Source: Candidatus Bipolaricaulota bacterium
Lineage (GTDB): Bacteria; Bipolaricaulota; Bipolaricaulia; M55B111
Assembly (NCBI GenBank): GCA_018334615.1
Contig: JAGXLP010000073.1
Span: 1 to 6,247 of the forward strand
Direction: 5' to 3'
Length of the DNA: 6,247 bases
A program made the position numbers and the translations under genes. Shown one piece after another: positions 5,954 to 6,247 of the stretch (position 1 is its first letter; the number at the start of each line of letters is the position of its first letter). The notes beneath the pieces are model-generated. The model worked only from the letters and a program-made list of their open reading frames with translations. It made no database searches and was not told the DNA's origin.

Positions 5954-6247
5954 AGGAAATGGTAAGCTGATTGTATTTGAAGGACTGGACGGTTCGGGTA
6001 CGACGACTCAGGTCAGCTTGCTCGCTGAATGCCTGAAGGAAAGAGGTTTTTCCGTAATTAAAGTCGAAGAGCCGGGTGGAACTCCACTTGGCCGGAAGGT
6101 GAGGGATTTGTTGCTTGACGATAAGGGGCTCAGGATAGACCCCCTGAGCGAGTTACTGCTTTACGAAGTTTCCCGGGCGCAGCTAATCAGGGAGAAAATC
6201 ATCCCTGAATTGAATAGAGGAAGTATAGTTATCTCTGACAGGTTTGC
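5943..6247 (+). CDS. tmk: Thymidylate kinase (dTMP kinase), N-terminal part
   Basis: Thymidylate kinase converts dTMP and ATP to dTDP, the step that joins the de novo and salvage dTTP routes. About 101 codons are present before the window ends; families are usually just over 200 residues. From a TTG start the product reads LIVFEGLDGSGTTTQ (9-23), the Tmk P-loop region, then EEPGGTPLGRKVRDLLL, matching the E-P-G-G-T-P-x-G-x-x-(I/V)-R motif, then LLYEVSRAQLI, matching the helix with Y/F-x-A-x-R-x-x-(H/L), and VISDRF near the edge, matching the D-R-(Y/F) motif. The P-loop has Thr20 where Lys normally stands. The frame is otherwise clean, so a pseudogene is unlikely. It overlaps lspA by 11 bases. 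The TTG start is inferred from the GGGAGGG site; the downstream CTG cannot be excluded. Truncated only by the window edge. Confidence 0.92.
   Translation, partial: MQAKGNGKLIVFEGLDGSGTTTQVSLLAECLKERGFSVIKVEEPGGTPLGRKVRDLLLDDKGLRIDPLSELLLYEVSRAQLIREKIIPELNRGSIVISDRF

Overview
This window looks like chromosomal DNA from a bacterium. It encodes a bacterial-type translation initiation factor IF-2, RbfA, a YlxP-type DUF503 protein, signal peptidase II (LspA) and a type-II-like thymidylate kinase. It also has Shine-Dalgarno sites and a good sigma-70/A-type promoter before infB. The proteins, above all IF-2, RbfA and HypC, are rich in Glu and Asp. That is compatible with a halophilic or otherwise unusual lineage, but I cannot name the taxon from this window. 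The hydrogenase maturation genes imply that the organism makes a [NiFe]-hydrogenase.

Layout: two gene blocks diverge from an intergenic region at 4909-5043. Leftward (minus strand) runs hypC-hypD-hypE, a tight cluster with an 11-base and a 4-base overlap that builds the Fe(CN)2CO part of the [NiFe]-hydrogenase active site. After a 96-base gap with its own promoter (TTGATA, 17 bases, TATATT) and short inverted repeats come infB, ylxP and rbfA, still leftward. These three are the end of the classical nusA-infB-rbfA cluster, but nusA and its usual companions do not precede infB here. The last 49 bases at the left edge contain no ATG, GTG or TTG start on the minus strand and no strong terminator.

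Rightward (plus strand) from 5044 come a divergent dUTPase/dCTP-deaminase-fold protein, then lspA 13 bases later, then tmk, which overlaps the end of lspA by 11 bases and runs off the right edge. A dUTPase-like protein and thymidylate kinase belong to the same dTTP supply route, so their co-transcription makes sense. However, the dUTPase-like protein appears to lack the family's catalytic signature, and Tmk has Thr where the P-loop lysine is expected.

No RNA genes, mobile elements, CRISPR arrays or phage genes were seen. I did not find a clearly new system. The points most worth a second look are the degenerate dUTPase-fold protein, the variant Tmk P-loop, and the placement of a partial hyp set directly before the infB group.
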